Counted from the stretch's first letter, positions 8,235 to 16,484 are shown. The stretch is DNA of 64,000 bases from Streptomyces sp. NBC_00154 (GCF_026342835.1 NZ_JAPEMI010000002.1:1054001-1118000), one strand, 5' to 3'. Made by a program: numbers and translations. The notes: generated from the letters alone by a model not told the origin.

Positions 8235-8271
8235 AGCAATATGGTCGAGCAAATTGCGCGACCATATTGCT
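8235..8271. promoter_or_regulatory. 13-bp-arm perfect palindrome between divergent genes
   Basis: AGCAATATGGTCG at 8235-8247 is repeated in perfect inverted form at 8259-8271, around an 11-base centre that itself holds GCAA-A-TTGC. The AT-rich block stands out from its surroundings. It lies 36 bases before the ATG of the XRE gene and about 120 bases from the minus-strand operon start, so it is a candidate operator for the XRE protein controlling one or both directions. Confidence 0.6.
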
Positions 8272-8306
8272 TGTAGGCAGCGCGGCGAGCCGTCAAACTG
8301 GCCACC

Positions 8307-9212
8307 ATGCCAGAAGCGAAGACGCCGTGGTCGCTGACCCTCAGTGAAGTCGGCCTGCGCCTGGAGGACTTGCGAGAACGCAGGGACCTCACGCAGGGCG
8401 ACGTCGCAGGCCACGAAGTGCTCCGCCGGCGCGGAGTCAAGATTGATAAGAGCGGGCTGAGCCGACTCGAACGAGGTCAGCGCCGACGTGTGGCCCGGGA
8501 TCTCGTCGAAGCGCTGCTCGAGGTCTACCAGGCCAGCGACTCCGAGAGTTCGGAAGTCCTGGCGCTACTCGGGGCGGACACCACTCCGGCCGGTCGACCA
8601 CGTCCTGCCCTGTGGCGACGCAACGCTCACTTGCTGGGGCCCATGCAGTTCGAGGGCTTCCTGAAGATGGAGCGCCGGGCCGCTGCGCTGTCCAACTATG
8701 AACGGGATATCTGGCCGGGGCTCTGCCAGATCGAGGACTACGCCTACACGGTTATCGCCCAGATGCGGCCTGATCTGCGTCCCTCCGAGGTCAAGGCACT
8801 CGTCGACGTCCGCATGGACCGGCAGCAGCAGGTGCGACAGGGTGCACTCGCTGAGTTCCGCGCCTTGGTTGACGAGCATGCGCTTCATATCGCCGGCGAC
8901 GACCTCAGCGTGGCGAGGCGGCAACTGGAACGAGTCCTGGAGGAGTCCGAAGACCCTCGCAACACCATCCGTATCCTGCCAGGCGCCGTCGGATTGCACC
9001 CGGGATCTGCGGGCCCGTTCGTCCTGATGGCCTTCCCGGAGGCCGCCCGCCAAGTTGTGTGGGTCGAGACGATGGTCAGCTCGTTGTACTTCGACGGGGA
9101 GGATGATGTGCAGCGCTACACCGCGACTTTCACCAACCTGTGGGAGCGGGCGCTGGACCCCGACGAGACGCGCATGCGCCTCAAGAAGAGGATCAAGGAG
9201 CTAGAACAGTGA
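8307..9212 (+). CDS. XRE-family regulator with DUF5753 domain
   Basis: A 301-residue DNA-binding protein. Residues about 13-75 form an XRE helix-turn-helix (LEDLRERRDLTQGDVAG ... KSGLSRLERGQ), with an insertion between helices. Residues about 105-290 are the streptomycete DUF5753 domain, with ALSNYERDIWPGLCQIEDYA near its start and GPFVLMAFPEAARQVVWVE near its end. This architecture belongs to WhiJ-like regulators, usually paired with a DUF397 gene, as here (GTGA overlap). I see no clear ribosome-binding site before ATG 8307, so it may be leaderless or weakly translated. The palindrome upstream suggests autoregulation. Confidence 0.9.
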   Translation: MPEAKTPWSLTLSEVGLRLEDLRERRDLTQGDVAGHEVLRRRGVKIDKSGLSRLERGQRRRVARDLVEALLEVYQASDSESSEVLALLGADTTPAGRPRPALWRRNAHLLGPMQFEGFLKMERRAAALSNYERDIWPGLCQIEDYAYTVIAQMRPDLRPSEVKALVDVRMDRQQQVRQGALAEFRALVDEHALHIAGDDLSVARRQLERVLEESEDPRNTIRILPGAVGLHPGSAGPFVLMAFPEAARQVVWVETMVSSLYFDGEDDVQRYTATFTNLWERALDPDETRMRLKKRIKELEQ

Positions 9213-9442
9213 CAGCGAAGCCGGACCCATCCTCGTTCGACCTGACGTCGGTCGAATGGGCCGTGTCCAAGTACAGCGGCGGCGGCGGGAACTGCGTGCG
9301 AATCGCTGTCAAGGACGGGTATGTCCTGATCGGCGACTCGCAGAACCCCGATCGCCTGCCCCAGGTCTTCACCCCGGCTGAGGCCAAGGCGTGGCTGCTT
9401 GGCGCGAAGGACACGGACTTCGACTTCCTGCTCGATCTGTGA
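9209..9442 (+). CDS. DUF397 protein, partner of the XRE regulator
   Basis: The 77 residues show typical DUF397 sequence: SFDLTSVEWAVSKYSGGGGN with the family's 'W..S.yS...gncVeva' pattern, a central GYVLIGDSQNP and a C-terminal FTPAEAKAWLLGAK. DUF397 proteins are small partners of XRE-DUF5753 regulators in sporulating actinomycetes and modulate them, but the mechanism is not settled. The GTG start overlaps the upstream TGA (GTGA), so expression is coupled. A terminator hairpin follows 32 bases after its stop, closing a two-gene unit. Confidence 0.9.
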   Translation: MTAKPDPSSFDLTSVEWAVSKYSGGGGNCVRIAVKDGYVLIGDSQNPDRLPQVFTPAEAKAWLLGAKDTDFDFLLDL

Positions 9443-9473
9443 CCCCGTCCTAAAGCACCGCACGCACGACAAC

Positions 9474-9504
9474 GGGCCGGCCCCACGGCAGATGGGGGCG
9501 GCCC
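9474..9504 (+). terminator. hairpin after the XRE/DUF397 pair
   Basis: GGGCCGGCCCC at 9474-9484 pairs with GGGGGCGGCCC at 9494-9504 with one mismatch and a 9-base loop. It follows the DUF397 stop by 32 bases. The gap from here to the IS630 end at 9747 holds only a 13-base dyad (GCCGTT-T-AACGGC, 9593-9605); I see no gene. Confidence 0.65.
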
Positions 9505-9746
9505 GAACGTTTCTGCCCGCTGTCGGGGCCAGCCATACGGGAGTCTTGTCCGCAGTCGGCGGCCACCCGTCTCTGTCGCATTGCCGCCATATGCCGTTTA
9601 ACGGCGCACCGTTCGGCTGGCGGGTGCTCTTTTCGCCGCGAAGGCTGCGGCCCGTCGATGCTGGCGGTCGCTGACTTCGCCATTTGGCTGGAAAGCGGTC
9701 GAATCATTTCCGTCGGTTTCTTAGGACGGTCCTGATGTTGCGGCTA

Positions 9747-10914
9747 CTGAACTTGAATGCGTGATGTCGGCCTGATCGTGGTCAGCTCTCCATGGTCAGG
9801 CCGGTGCCTATGAGGCAGCCGTCGATGAGGTGCGGTCGGTATTGGGTCTTCTTGAGGCTGTGTTTCACGGCGGTGGCGAGTTGGTCGAGGTTCGCGGCGG
9901 CGAGGTTGCCGATGGTCCGTTTCACCAGTGACCAGATGCCTTCCTGCGGGTTGAGGTCGGGTGCGTAGGAAGGGAAGTGGAAGACGGTCAGCCAGTCCTC
10001 GTTCGCGGCGATGAAGTCCTTCATCTGCGGCATGAGGTGGGTGCGCAGGTTGTCCCAGACCAGGACGATGGGGCCTTTGAGCTGGTTGTGGGCCCGCACG
10101 ATGAGGTCGCGGTAGTCCTGCCAGGTGAAGCCCTTGGGTTCGCCTTTGCGGCCCCGGTGGACGCGGAAGCTGTAGATCAGCCGCGACCGCTCTCCGGGAC
10201 GGAAGCAGGTCATTCCCGCCATCGAGACCCGCCCGGAGCCCCGGCCCCGGACGCGGACGACGGGTGTCCGGCCGATACGGCCCCAGGACCTTGCGCGTGG
10301 CGGCTTCAGCGACTGACTGGCCTCGTCCTCGAAGACAATCCAGGCTCCGCGGGCCGCCGCCGTGCTTTTACCTGTGGCCACACCTCCTTCTTCCACAACT
10401 CCACTGCCCCGTCGTCACGTTCGATCGCCCGCCGGGCCGGCTGCTGCCAGGACCAGCCATGGCGTTTGAGCAGCCGCCACGTCCCCTCCACCGTGTAGCT
10501 GATGTGGAACAACCGTCCGATCAGAGTCTTGACCCGGGCCAACGTCCACCTCTGGTCCGCCCAGCCATGAGCGAGCGGGCCACGCTCCAATTCCCGCTCC
10601 AGCCTGGCCATCTGCACACTCGATAGTCTCGGACGCCCAGGTGAGCCCTTCGACCGGACACCCTCCTGGCCACGCTCCCGCCACTGCCGACGCCAGCGCT
10701 CCACAGACCGCTCACTCACCCGAAGCGCGGCCGCGATCTCTCTGTTCTTCGCACTGCCCTCGAAGAGGCCGACCGCCTCCAGCCGAACCCGCTCCCTCGC
10801 AGCCCTCTTGGCATCGGTCAAGCCGCCGCCCTGCGCGTATCTCACGAACCACAACTACCGACCCGACTCAGGTACTGGCAGGCGAACGGCCCGACATCAC
10901 CCAATCAAGTTCAG
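9747..10914 (-). mobile_element. IS630-family insertion sequence, complete
   Basis: About 1.17 kb. Terminal inverted repeats of 24 bp (CTGAACTTGAATGCGTGATG... at 9747-9770 against its counterpart at 10891-10914) differ at two positions. Each end is flanked by TA (9745-9746 and 10915-10916), the known target duplication of IS630/mariner elements. The three bases outside each TA (GGC and GCC) are also complementary, by chance or target preference. The element carries one transposase in two overlapping frames and appears intact. It inserted in the gap after the XRE/DUF397 unit. Confidence 0.85.
9782..10854 (-). CDS. IS630 transposase made by -1 frameshifting
   Basis: The first frame (10854 down to 10306, 182 residues) holds the helix-turn-helix part (NREIAAALRVSERSVERWRR) and the linker; the second (10396 down to 9782) holds the DDE domain: WIVFEDEASQS, LVWDNLRTHLM and PDLNPQEGIWSLVKR. 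Sliding -1 at an AAAA run (TTTT at 10366-10369 on the plus strand, codons GTA AAA GCA) joins VWPQVK to STAAARGAWIVFEDE, the usual IS630 arrangement. All three acidic residues are present, so the element may be active. Alternatively the shift is a mutation, but its position and slippery tetramer favour programmed frameshifting. Confidence 0.8.
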
Positions 10915-11030
10915 TAGCCTTCCCCGCGGCGAGTCCGTACCGGATCGACCCATCATGGGGCGGTGAGTAGGGGATTCGCCCACGGCAGACAAGAAAGAGC
11001 ACAGAAAGACTGGAAATCTACGACAGGGCC

Positions 11031-11117
11031 ATGTCAACGTACAACGTCTCGCAAAATACCGCGTCAGACGGCGCTACTCCTCGGCTGCGATCAGGTTTTC
11101 GAAACTGCTCGGAATGA
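11031..11117 (+). CDS. possible 28-residue leader peptide
   Basis: ATG 11031 opens a 28-codon frame (MSTYNVSQNTASDGATPRLR and 8 more residues) ending at TGA 11115-11117. Its stop overlaps the ATG of the next gene as ATGA, the coupling arrangement used widely in this window. The upstream region has only a weak purine site (CAGGG). It could be a leader peptide or chance; no family match is known to me. The 110 bases between the IS630 end and this point show nothing else. Confidence 0.3.
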   Translation: MSTYNVSQNTASDGATPRLRSGFRNCSE

Positions 11118-11583
11118 CGCGTCAGGTGAGTTGTCCCACTGGCATCGCTCCTACTTGGGAGGCCCGTCTGTCTGAATCCGCTGTCCGATCTGCCCGCTTC
11201 ACTTCACCCGCGCTCTTTGCCCTTGGCGGACTGAGCGCTTGGGTCGGCCAAACGGCGGGCGACTACCTTGCGGTATCCACGGGGCTCTGCGTCTGCGCGG
11301 CTGGCCTGTTCGGCAAGGATCTCTTGCAACACGGTTATCGCAGCGACCGTACCGTCCTCGAGTACATTGCGGCGCATCCCGGCGCATCCCGGCGCATCCC
11401 GGCGCCACAACGCGACAAGTCGCACAGGCAATCAGGGCTTCCGAGGGCCTCGCTGCGCGAAATCTCAACCGGATCACGGATGATGGCCTACTAGCGGTCG
11501 CCTCTGTTGGCGCATCCCGGGCCCTGCGGTCCTACCAGCTTGCCCTCGCCGGCCGCGATCCCAAGCAGACGTCGGGTTCGTGA
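11114..11583 (+). pseudogene. membrane/winged-helix protein gene, out of frame by a 10-bp tandem repeat
   Basis: The frame from ATG 11114 encodes two hydrophobic segments (ALFALGGLSAWVG and YLAVSTGLCVCAAGLFG) and then VLEYIAAHPGA, the beginning of a winged-helix. There it meets three exact 10-bp copies (11371-11400) and leaves frame, ending at 11494. With a single copy the reading would pass straight into TTRQVAQAIRASEGLAARNL and ITDDGLLAVASVGASRALRS, a clean winged-helix ending at TGA 11581-11583. Both halves are otherwise undamaged. So the gene is either freshly disrupted or switchable by repeat number (1, 4 or 7 copies restore the frame). It precedes xis/int and may be a module regulator. 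Confidence 0.6.
11371..11405 (+). repeat. 10-bp perfect tandem repeat (three copies plus five bases)
   Basis: GGCGCATCCC occurs three times without change at 11371-11400, followed by GGCGC. It lies inside the coding region of the membrane/winged-helix gene. Because the unit is not a multiple of three, each gain or loss changes the downstream frame. The present copy number puts the C-terminal domain out of frame. Confidence 0.95.
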
Positions 11584-11601
11584 TGCGGCGCGCAACATAG
11601 C

Positions 11602-11636
11602 CGACGATCGCCGGTTAGCCAAACCGGCGATCGTCG
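11602..11636. terminator. perfect 15-bp hairpin
   Basis: CGACGATCGCCGGTT (11602-11616) and AACCGGCGATCGTCG (11622-11636) pair perfectly around a 5-base loop. It begins 18 bases after the stop of the repeat-disrupted gene and separates it from xis, so it most likely terminates that transcript. There is no U-tract. The remaining bases to 11822 hold no gene that I can support. Confidence 0.7.
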
Positions 11637-11822
11637 CGACCATTGAGGTGTTCGCAGGGGCTGTGCTTGGCGGTGGAGCCCTTCGGACACTACAGCCCTT
11701 CATGTCGGTGCCCTGCACCCGCAAGTGGCAGCGCCTGCCCATCAGTCGTTACGGAGTGGGTGCAAGTTGCGTGCGCTGCCGCTTGGGCGGCCGACAAACC
11801 CGGAATTCCCGAGGAAACATCA

Positions 11823-12020
11823 ATGGCTCGTCCACCTGCGCTCAAGCTCGCCGAGGTTCTAGCGGAAATCCGGATGAGTCAATCGGCCTTCTACCGCCTA
11901 CGCGCTCGCGGCCAGGCACCCCGAATGATCAAGCTACCCAATGGTGAACTGCGCTGTCGCCGCGCTGACTTGGATGCGTGGTGGGAGGCATGCGAAAGGG
12001 ATACGCCTGAATGGCGATGA
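11823..12020 (+). CDS. xis: excisionase-type helix-turn-helix protein
   Basis: A 65-residue protein of the MerR/AlpA-like excisionase class. LAEVLAEIRMSQSAFYRLRA is the helix-turn-helix, LPNGELRCRRADLDAWW is the wing and last helix with the characteristic Arg-rich strand and terminal 'WW'. Such proteins bend DNA at attachment sites and shift the integrase towards excision. GAGGAAAC lies 7 bases before the ATG at 11823. It overlaps the integrase gene by 10 bases, so both are cotranslated. Upstream longer frames lack such features and are rejected. Confidence 0.85.
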   Translation: MARPPALKLAEVLAEIRMSQSAFYRLRARGQAPRMIKLPNGELRCRRADLDAWWEACERDTPEWR

Positions 12021-13507
12021 GTTACAAGGTCCGGTTCTGGGACATTCGCGAGCGGCCCGACCGCCGGAAGGGATTTGAGGTCCGTTGGACGGTCAACGGG
12101 CGTGAAAAGTCCGAGTCCTTCCTCACCAAGGGGCTGGCGGAGAGCCGTCGCGCCAAGCTCATGACCGCCGCTCGCGACGGCGAACCCTTCGATGCCCGGA
12201 CGGGTCTGCCAGCCTCCGAACTTCGGGCCCTGAAGCAGCGGACCACTTGGTACGTCCTGGCCCGGGAGTACATCGAGCAACGGTGGGACCGAACACCAGG
12301 GAACACGCGACGCACGCTGGCAGATGCCTTGGCGACCATCACGCCAGCCTTCGTTGAACCAGGAGCCAGCTACCGGGCGCCCCGCGTGCTGCGGCGAGCG
12401 CTCTACTCCTGGGCCTTCAACAAGAACGCCTGGAAGGTCGATGCGTCAGAAGAGTGGCAGGCGGCATTGGACTGGCTGCAGCGCCACTCTCTGCCTGTAG
12501 GTGAGTTGGATGATCCCCAAGTGCTGCGGCGTGGCCTCGACGCACTCTGTCGGAAGGTCGATGGAACGGCCGCTGCCGCGAAGACCGTGAAGCGAAAGAA
12601 GGCTGCGGTCAACGAGGTGTTTGGTGTAGCCGTTGAACGCGGATACTTCGCGCAGAACCCGCTGATCGGTCTTCGCTGGACGGCGCCGGAAGTCGCCGAT
12701 GAAGTCGATCCCGACTGCGTGCCGAACCCGGCTCAGGTTGCCCGACTGCTAGCCGCAGTCAGAGCCCTACCCGGCCGTGGCCCTCATCTGTACGCCTTCT
12801 TCGGCTGCATGTACTACGCCGCCATGCGCCCAGCCGAGGTGATCCATCTACAGAAATCCCAGTGCCGTCTGCCGGCGAGTGGCTGGGGCCTTCTGAACCT
12901 GAAGGGCGGCGTCGTGACTGCCGGTAAGGAGTGGACGGATGACGGCGCCGTCCACGAGATCCACTCCCTGAAGCGGCGGGCAGTCAAGGCGACACGCCCG
13001 GTGCCGATTCCTCCAGTGCTCGTCCGCATGTTGCGCGAACACATAGGAAGCTTCGGCGTTGCACCCGACGGACGCCTGTTCCACAACGCAGAGGGGAACT
13101 ACATCGACGCCTCGGCGTACGGCATCACCTGGGGGCGAGCGCGTGAGGCTGTTCTTACGCTTGACGAGCACGCCCTTGACCTGGCGAAGCGTCCCTACGA
13201 CCTGCGCCACGCCGGCATCTCCTTCTGGTTGGCCTCCGGCGTCGACCCCGCAGAGTGTGCGCGTCGGGCTGGGCAGAGCATCCAGGTCCTCTTCCGCTAC
13301 TACGCCAAGTTCCTGGCTGATGCGCGGAACCACGCCAACACCCTGATCGAAGACTCCATGCGGCGATGGGAGGAGGCGACGGACGATGACGATGCGGAGA
13401 GCGCCTTAGCGGGACCTTGGCCCGGAAATGCCCCGGAACTGCTGGTCAGAGCTGGGATACGGGTGGGAGATATCGGGAGTAAGGGCGTGTTTCGACTCGC
13501 TGCTTAG
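12011..13507 (+). CDS. int: tyrosine-type site-specific integrase
   Basis: A 498-residue phage/ICE integrase. The N-terminal part has the arm-binding, MRFWD/RW-type sequence; a core-binding helical domain covers about 80-220. The catalytic domain shows MYYAAMRPAEVIHL (first Arg), RPYDLRHAGISFWLASGVD (box II; Tyr replaces the usual His before DLR) and RYYAKF with the nucleophilic Tyr. It is full length. One TTA codon (near 13408) may delay translation until bldA is expressed. No transfer or replication genes accompany it, so the element is minimal or decayed. I could not see attachment-site repeats or an adjacent tRNA. Confidence 0.92.
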   Translation: MAMSYKVRFWDIRERPDRRKGFEVRWTVNGREKSESFLTKGLAESRRAKLMTAARDGEPFDARTGLPASELRALKQRTTWYVLAREYIEQRWDRTPGNTRRTLADALATITPAFVEPGASYRAPRVLRRALYSWAFNKNAWKVDASEEWQAALDWLQRHSLPVGELDDPQVLRRGLDALCRKVDGTAAAAKTVKRKKAAVNEVFGVAVERGYFAQNPLIGLRWTAPEVADEVDPDCVPNPAQVARLLAAVRALPGRGPHLYAFFGCMYYAAMRPAEVIHLQKSQCRLPASGWGLLNLKGGVVTAGKEWTDDGAVHEIHSLKRRAVKATRPVPIPPVLVRMLREHIGSFGVAPDGRLFHNAEGNYIDASAYGITWGRAREAVLTLDEHALDLAKRPYDLRHAGISFWLASGVDPAECARRAGQSIQVLFRYYAKFLADARNHANTLIEDSMRRWEEATDDDDAESALAGPWPGNAPELLVRAGIRVGDIGSKGVFRLAA

Positions 13508-13519
13508 ATGTGCGCCGAG

Positions 13520-13559
13520 AAGGGCGCCTGCCGGGCATCTGCCCTGGTCAGGCGCCCTT
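13520..13559. terminator. bidirectional intrinsic terminator between int and aldehyde dehydrogenase
   Basis: AAGGGCGCCTG (13520-13530) and CAGGCGCCCTT (13549-13559) form an 11-bp perfect stem, with a T run on the plus side and an A pair on the other. It lies between the convergent stops of the integrase (13507) and aldehyde dehydrogenase (13569). Confidence 0.85.
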
Positions 13560-13568
13560 TTTCTGTGC

Positions 13569-15092
13569 CTAGAAGAAGCCCAGCTTCTTCGGCGAGTACG
13601 ACACCAGGAGGTTCTTCGTCTGCTGGTAGTGCTCCAGCATCATCTTGTGGTTCTCCCTGCCGATCCCGGACTGCTTGTAGCCGCCGAAGGCCGCATGCGC
13701 GGGGTAGGCGTGGTAGCAGTTCGTCCAGACCCGGCCTGCCTGGATCGCGCGGCCCGCCCGGTACGCGGTGTTGATGTCCCGGGTCCAGACGCCTGCCCCG
13801 AGGCCGTACAGCGTGTCGTTCGCCGTGCTGATCGCGTCGTCGAAGTCCGAGAAGGACGTCACCGCGACGACCGGGCCGAAGATCTCCTCCTGGAAGACCC
13901 GCATCCGGTTGTCGCCCTCGAAAATGGTCGGCTGGACGTAGTAGCCGCCCGCCAGCTCGCCGTCGTACTCGACCTTCTGACCGCCCGACAGCACCTTTGC
14001 ACCCTCCTGCTGGCCGATGTCCAGATAGGAAAGGATCTTCTGCAGCTGGTCGTTGGAGGCCTGCGCGCCGATCATGGTGTCCGTGTCCAGCGGGTGGCCC
14101 GGCACGATCTTCTCGGTGCGGGCGATGCCTGCTTCCAGGAACTCGCTGTAGTGCCCGCGCTGGATCAGCGCACGCGACGGACAGGTGCACACCTCGCCCT
14201 GGTTGAGGGCGAACATCGTGAACCCTTCGAGGGCCTTGTCGCGGAAGTCGTCGTTCTCCGACCAGACGTCGTCGAAGAAGATGTTCGGCGACTTGCCACC
14301 CAGCTCCAACGTCACCGGCTTGATGTTCTCGGAGGCGTACTGCATGATCAGCCGCCCGGTCGTGGTCTCGCCGGTGAAGGCGATCTTCGCGACCCGCGGG
14401 CTGGAGGCGAGCGGCTTGCCTGCCTCCGCGCCGAACCCGTTGACGATGTTGACGACACCCGGCGGCAGCAGATCGGCGACCAGGCTCAGCCACATATGAA
14501 TGGAGGCCGGGGTCTGCTCGGCCGGCTTGAGGACCACCGCGTTGCCCGCGGCGAGCGCCGGGGCCAGCTTCCAGGTCGCCATCAGGATCGGGAAGTTCCA
14601 CGGAATGATCTGAGCGACCACACCGAGCGGTTCGTGGAAGTGGTACGCCACGGTGTCGTCGTCGATCTCGCTGAGCGAGCCCTCCTGGGCCCGCAGCGCA
14701 CCAGCGAAGTACCGGAAGTGGTCGATGGCGAGCGGGATGTCGGCGGCCAGCGTCTCCCGCACCGGCTTGCCGTTGTCCCAGCTCTCGGCGACCGCCAGCT
14801 CCTCCAGATGCGCCTCCATCCGGTCGGCGATCCGGTTGAGAACCGACGCACGCTCGCCGGCAGCCGTGGCTCCCCAGGCGGGGGCAGCGGCGTGTGCCGC
14901 GTCCAGCGCGAGTTCGATGTCCTCGGCGGTGCCGCGGGCGATCTCGGTGAACGAGCGGCCGTTGACGGGGCTCGGGTTCTCGAAGTACTGGCCGCGGGTC
15001 GGCGGGACGTAAGCACCGCCGATCCAGTGGTCGTAGCGGGACTCGTACGAGACGATGGCGCCCTCGGTGCCCGGCGCAGCGTAACGGGTCAT
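13569..15092 (-). CDS. NAD-dependent aldehyde dehydrogenase (ExaC/AcoD type)
   Basis: A 507-residue aldehyde dehydrogenase oxidising aldehydes, probably acetaldehyde or similar, to acids. Key motifs: IIPWNFPILMATWKLAPAL (cofactor loop), VTLELGGKSPNIFF with the general-base Glu, and NQGEVCTCPSRAL with the catalytic Cys, a pattern typical of the ExaC/AcoD subgroup. The C-terminus GGYKQSGIGRENHKMML is standard. ATG 15092 with a GGGAGG upstream is chosen; longer frames overlap intergenic sequence. The GAF-domain regulator on the same strand immediately upstream is the usual partner controlling alcohol/acetoin oxidation genes, supporting inducible expression. Confidence 0.93.
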   Translation of the reverse strand: MTRYAAPGTEGAIVSYESRYDHWIGGAYVPPTRGQYFENPSPVNGRSFTEIARGTAEDIELALDAAHAAAPAWGATAAGERASVLNRIADRMEAHLEELAVAESWDNGKPVRETLAADIPLAIDHFRYFAGALRAQEGSLSEIDDDTVAYHFHEPLGVVAQIIPWNFPILMATWKLAPALAAGNAVVLKPAEQTPASIHMWLSLVADLLPPGVVNIVNGFGAEAGKPLASSPRVAKIAFTGETTTGRLIMQYASENIKPVTLELGGKSPNIFFDDVWSENDDFRDKALEGFTMFALNQGEVCTCPSRALIQRGHYSEFLEAGIARTEKIVPGHPLDTDTMIGAQASNDQLQKILSYLDIGQQEGAKVLSGGQKVEYDGELAGGYYVQPTIFEGDNRMRVFQEEIFGPVVAVTSFSDFDDAISTANDTLYGLGAGVWTRDINTAYRAGRAIQAGRVWTNCYHAYPAHAAFGGYKQSGIGRENHKMMLEHYQQTKNLLVSYSPKKLGFF

Positions 15093-15233
15093 CTCTGTGG
15101 CCTCCCGGATCCGGTGCCGCCCGCCGTTGGACGGCCCTCGGCGTGAGGCTAGGCAGCGCAACGTTGCAAGCCCGTTGCGCGCGGCGCGGTCGTGCTGGGC
15201 GTCGCCGTCCCGGCCCCGGTTCGCCGGGCAGCT

Positions 15234-16484
15234 CTAGCGCTGTTCGGTGTCGAGCTCACGCGCCCGGGCCAGCAGCGCCGGCCGCTGCCCGGGCGGGGCC
15301 GCCGCGGCCAGCGCCTGCCACACCGGGAGGTCTTCCTCGCCCCACGGGCTGTACGCCCAGTCCGCCAGCAGCCCCGGGTCACCGCGCGCGATCAGTGAGG
15401 CCCGCAGCTGATCGTCGAGCCGGCGCCTCAGCCGGGCGACGGAGGGGGCCTGTGAACCGGGCAGCAGCGGCCCTGCGTACGCGCTGAGCGCCGCCGCCAC
15501 CGCACCGGAGGCGAGCCTGCGCGCCACGGTGTCGAAGTCGGCGTCGACCGGGGCGGCGAACCGGTACGGGCGGGAGAGCAGGAGTTCGGGGCCGAGGAGC
15601 CTTCGCAGCCGGGAGAGTTCGGCCCGCAGCGTCACCGGGGTCACCGACTCGTCCTCGTACAGCTCGATGAGAAGTTCGTCGCCGCCCAGGCCCTCCGGGT
15701 GGCGGGCCAGCGTCACCAGTATCTCGCTGTGCCGCCTGCTGAGCCGGATCTTGCGGCCGCCTGCGACGAGCAGTGCCTCGTCCCGGCCGAGCGCGCTGAG
15801 CTGTACGGACTCGGGGGCGGGCGAGGGTGCGAGCAGAGCGAGCTGGGACTCGGCCGCGCGCGCCACCGCCTGGACGAACGCCAGACTGTGCGGGTGCGCG
15901 AGCCGGTTTCCGCCCGTGATGTCGACGGCGCCCAGCACCCGCCCTGTGCGCGGATCGTGGAGTGGCGCCGCGGCGCAGGTCCACTGCTGCACCGGACGCA
16001 GGAAGTGCTCGGCGGCGAACACCTGCACCGGCCGGTCCACGGCGATCGCTGTCCCCGGTGCGTTCGTCCCCGCCACGGACTCGGACCAGCGGGCGCCTTC
16101 CACGAAGTTCATCCGCCCTGCGCGTCGCCGTGTCGTCTCGTGTCCTTCGACCCAGAGCAGCCTGCCGTGCGCGTCGCACACCGCGAGGAGATGCTCTCCG
16201 TCCGTGGCGTACGCACTCATCAGTTCACGGATCACCGGCATGGCGCGGGCCAGCGGATGTCCCTCCCGGTACGGTCCGAGCTCGTCCGCGCCCAGCTCGA
16301 CCTGGGCCGCACCGTCCGGACTGACCCGGGCCCGGGCGGAGCGCCGCCACGACTCGCCGACCACGGATCGTACCGGCAGCTCCAGCCGACCCGCGGTGGT
16401 GAACACCTCATGTGCGTGACGCAGTTCGCCGAGCCGTTCGACGAGGTCCGTATCGGCGGTCAGGGCCACCCAGGGGTCCGTCAA
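15234..16484 (-). CDS. GAF-domain transcriptional regulator (AcoR-like N-terminus)
   Basis: A protein of about 416 residues. The first 230 resemble the sensory part of AcoR-type regulators: ESWRRSARARVSPDG, then a GAF domain containing GRMNFVEGARWSESVAGTNA and AAPLHDPRTGRVLGAVDITG. There is no sigma54 AAA+ domain; instead residues about 255-330 look like a winged helix (RLSRRHSEILVTLARHPEG ... LRAELSRLRRLLG). This is the common actinobacterial version. It lies 141 bases upstream of the aldehyde dehydrogenase gene, same strand, and probably activates it. The start is a TTG at 16484, with GGGAGGG close upstream; a GTG five codons later is an alternative. Confidence 0.85.
   Translation of the reverse strand: MTDPWVALTADTDLVERLGELRHAHEVFTTAGRLELPVRSVVGESWRRSARARVSPDGAAQVELGADELGPYREGHPLARAMPVIRELMSAYATDGEHLLAVCDAHGRLLWVEGHETTRRRAGRMNFVEGARWSESVAGTNAPGTAIAVDRPVQVFAAEHFLRPVQQWTCAAAPLHDPRTGRVLGAVDITGGNRLAHPHSLAFVQAVARAAESQLALLAPSPAPESVQLSALGRDEALLVAGGRKIRLSRRHSEILVTLARHPEGLGGDELLIELYEDESVTPVTLRAELSRLRRLLGPELLLSRPYRFAAPVDADFDTVARRLASGAVAAALSAYAGPLLPGSQAPSVARLRRRLDDQLRASLIARGDPGLLADWAYSPWGEEDLPVWQALAAAAPPGQRPALLARARELDTEQR

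Noticed and set aside
11341..11405. Short repeats as a CRISPR array
   Set aside because: Units are contiguous 10-mers without spacers and lie within a gene.
13428..15146. 572-codon plus-strand open frame
   Set aside because: Antisense to the aldehyde dehydrogenase gene, whose motifs are unambiguous; the frame is a by-product of GC-rich codon bias.
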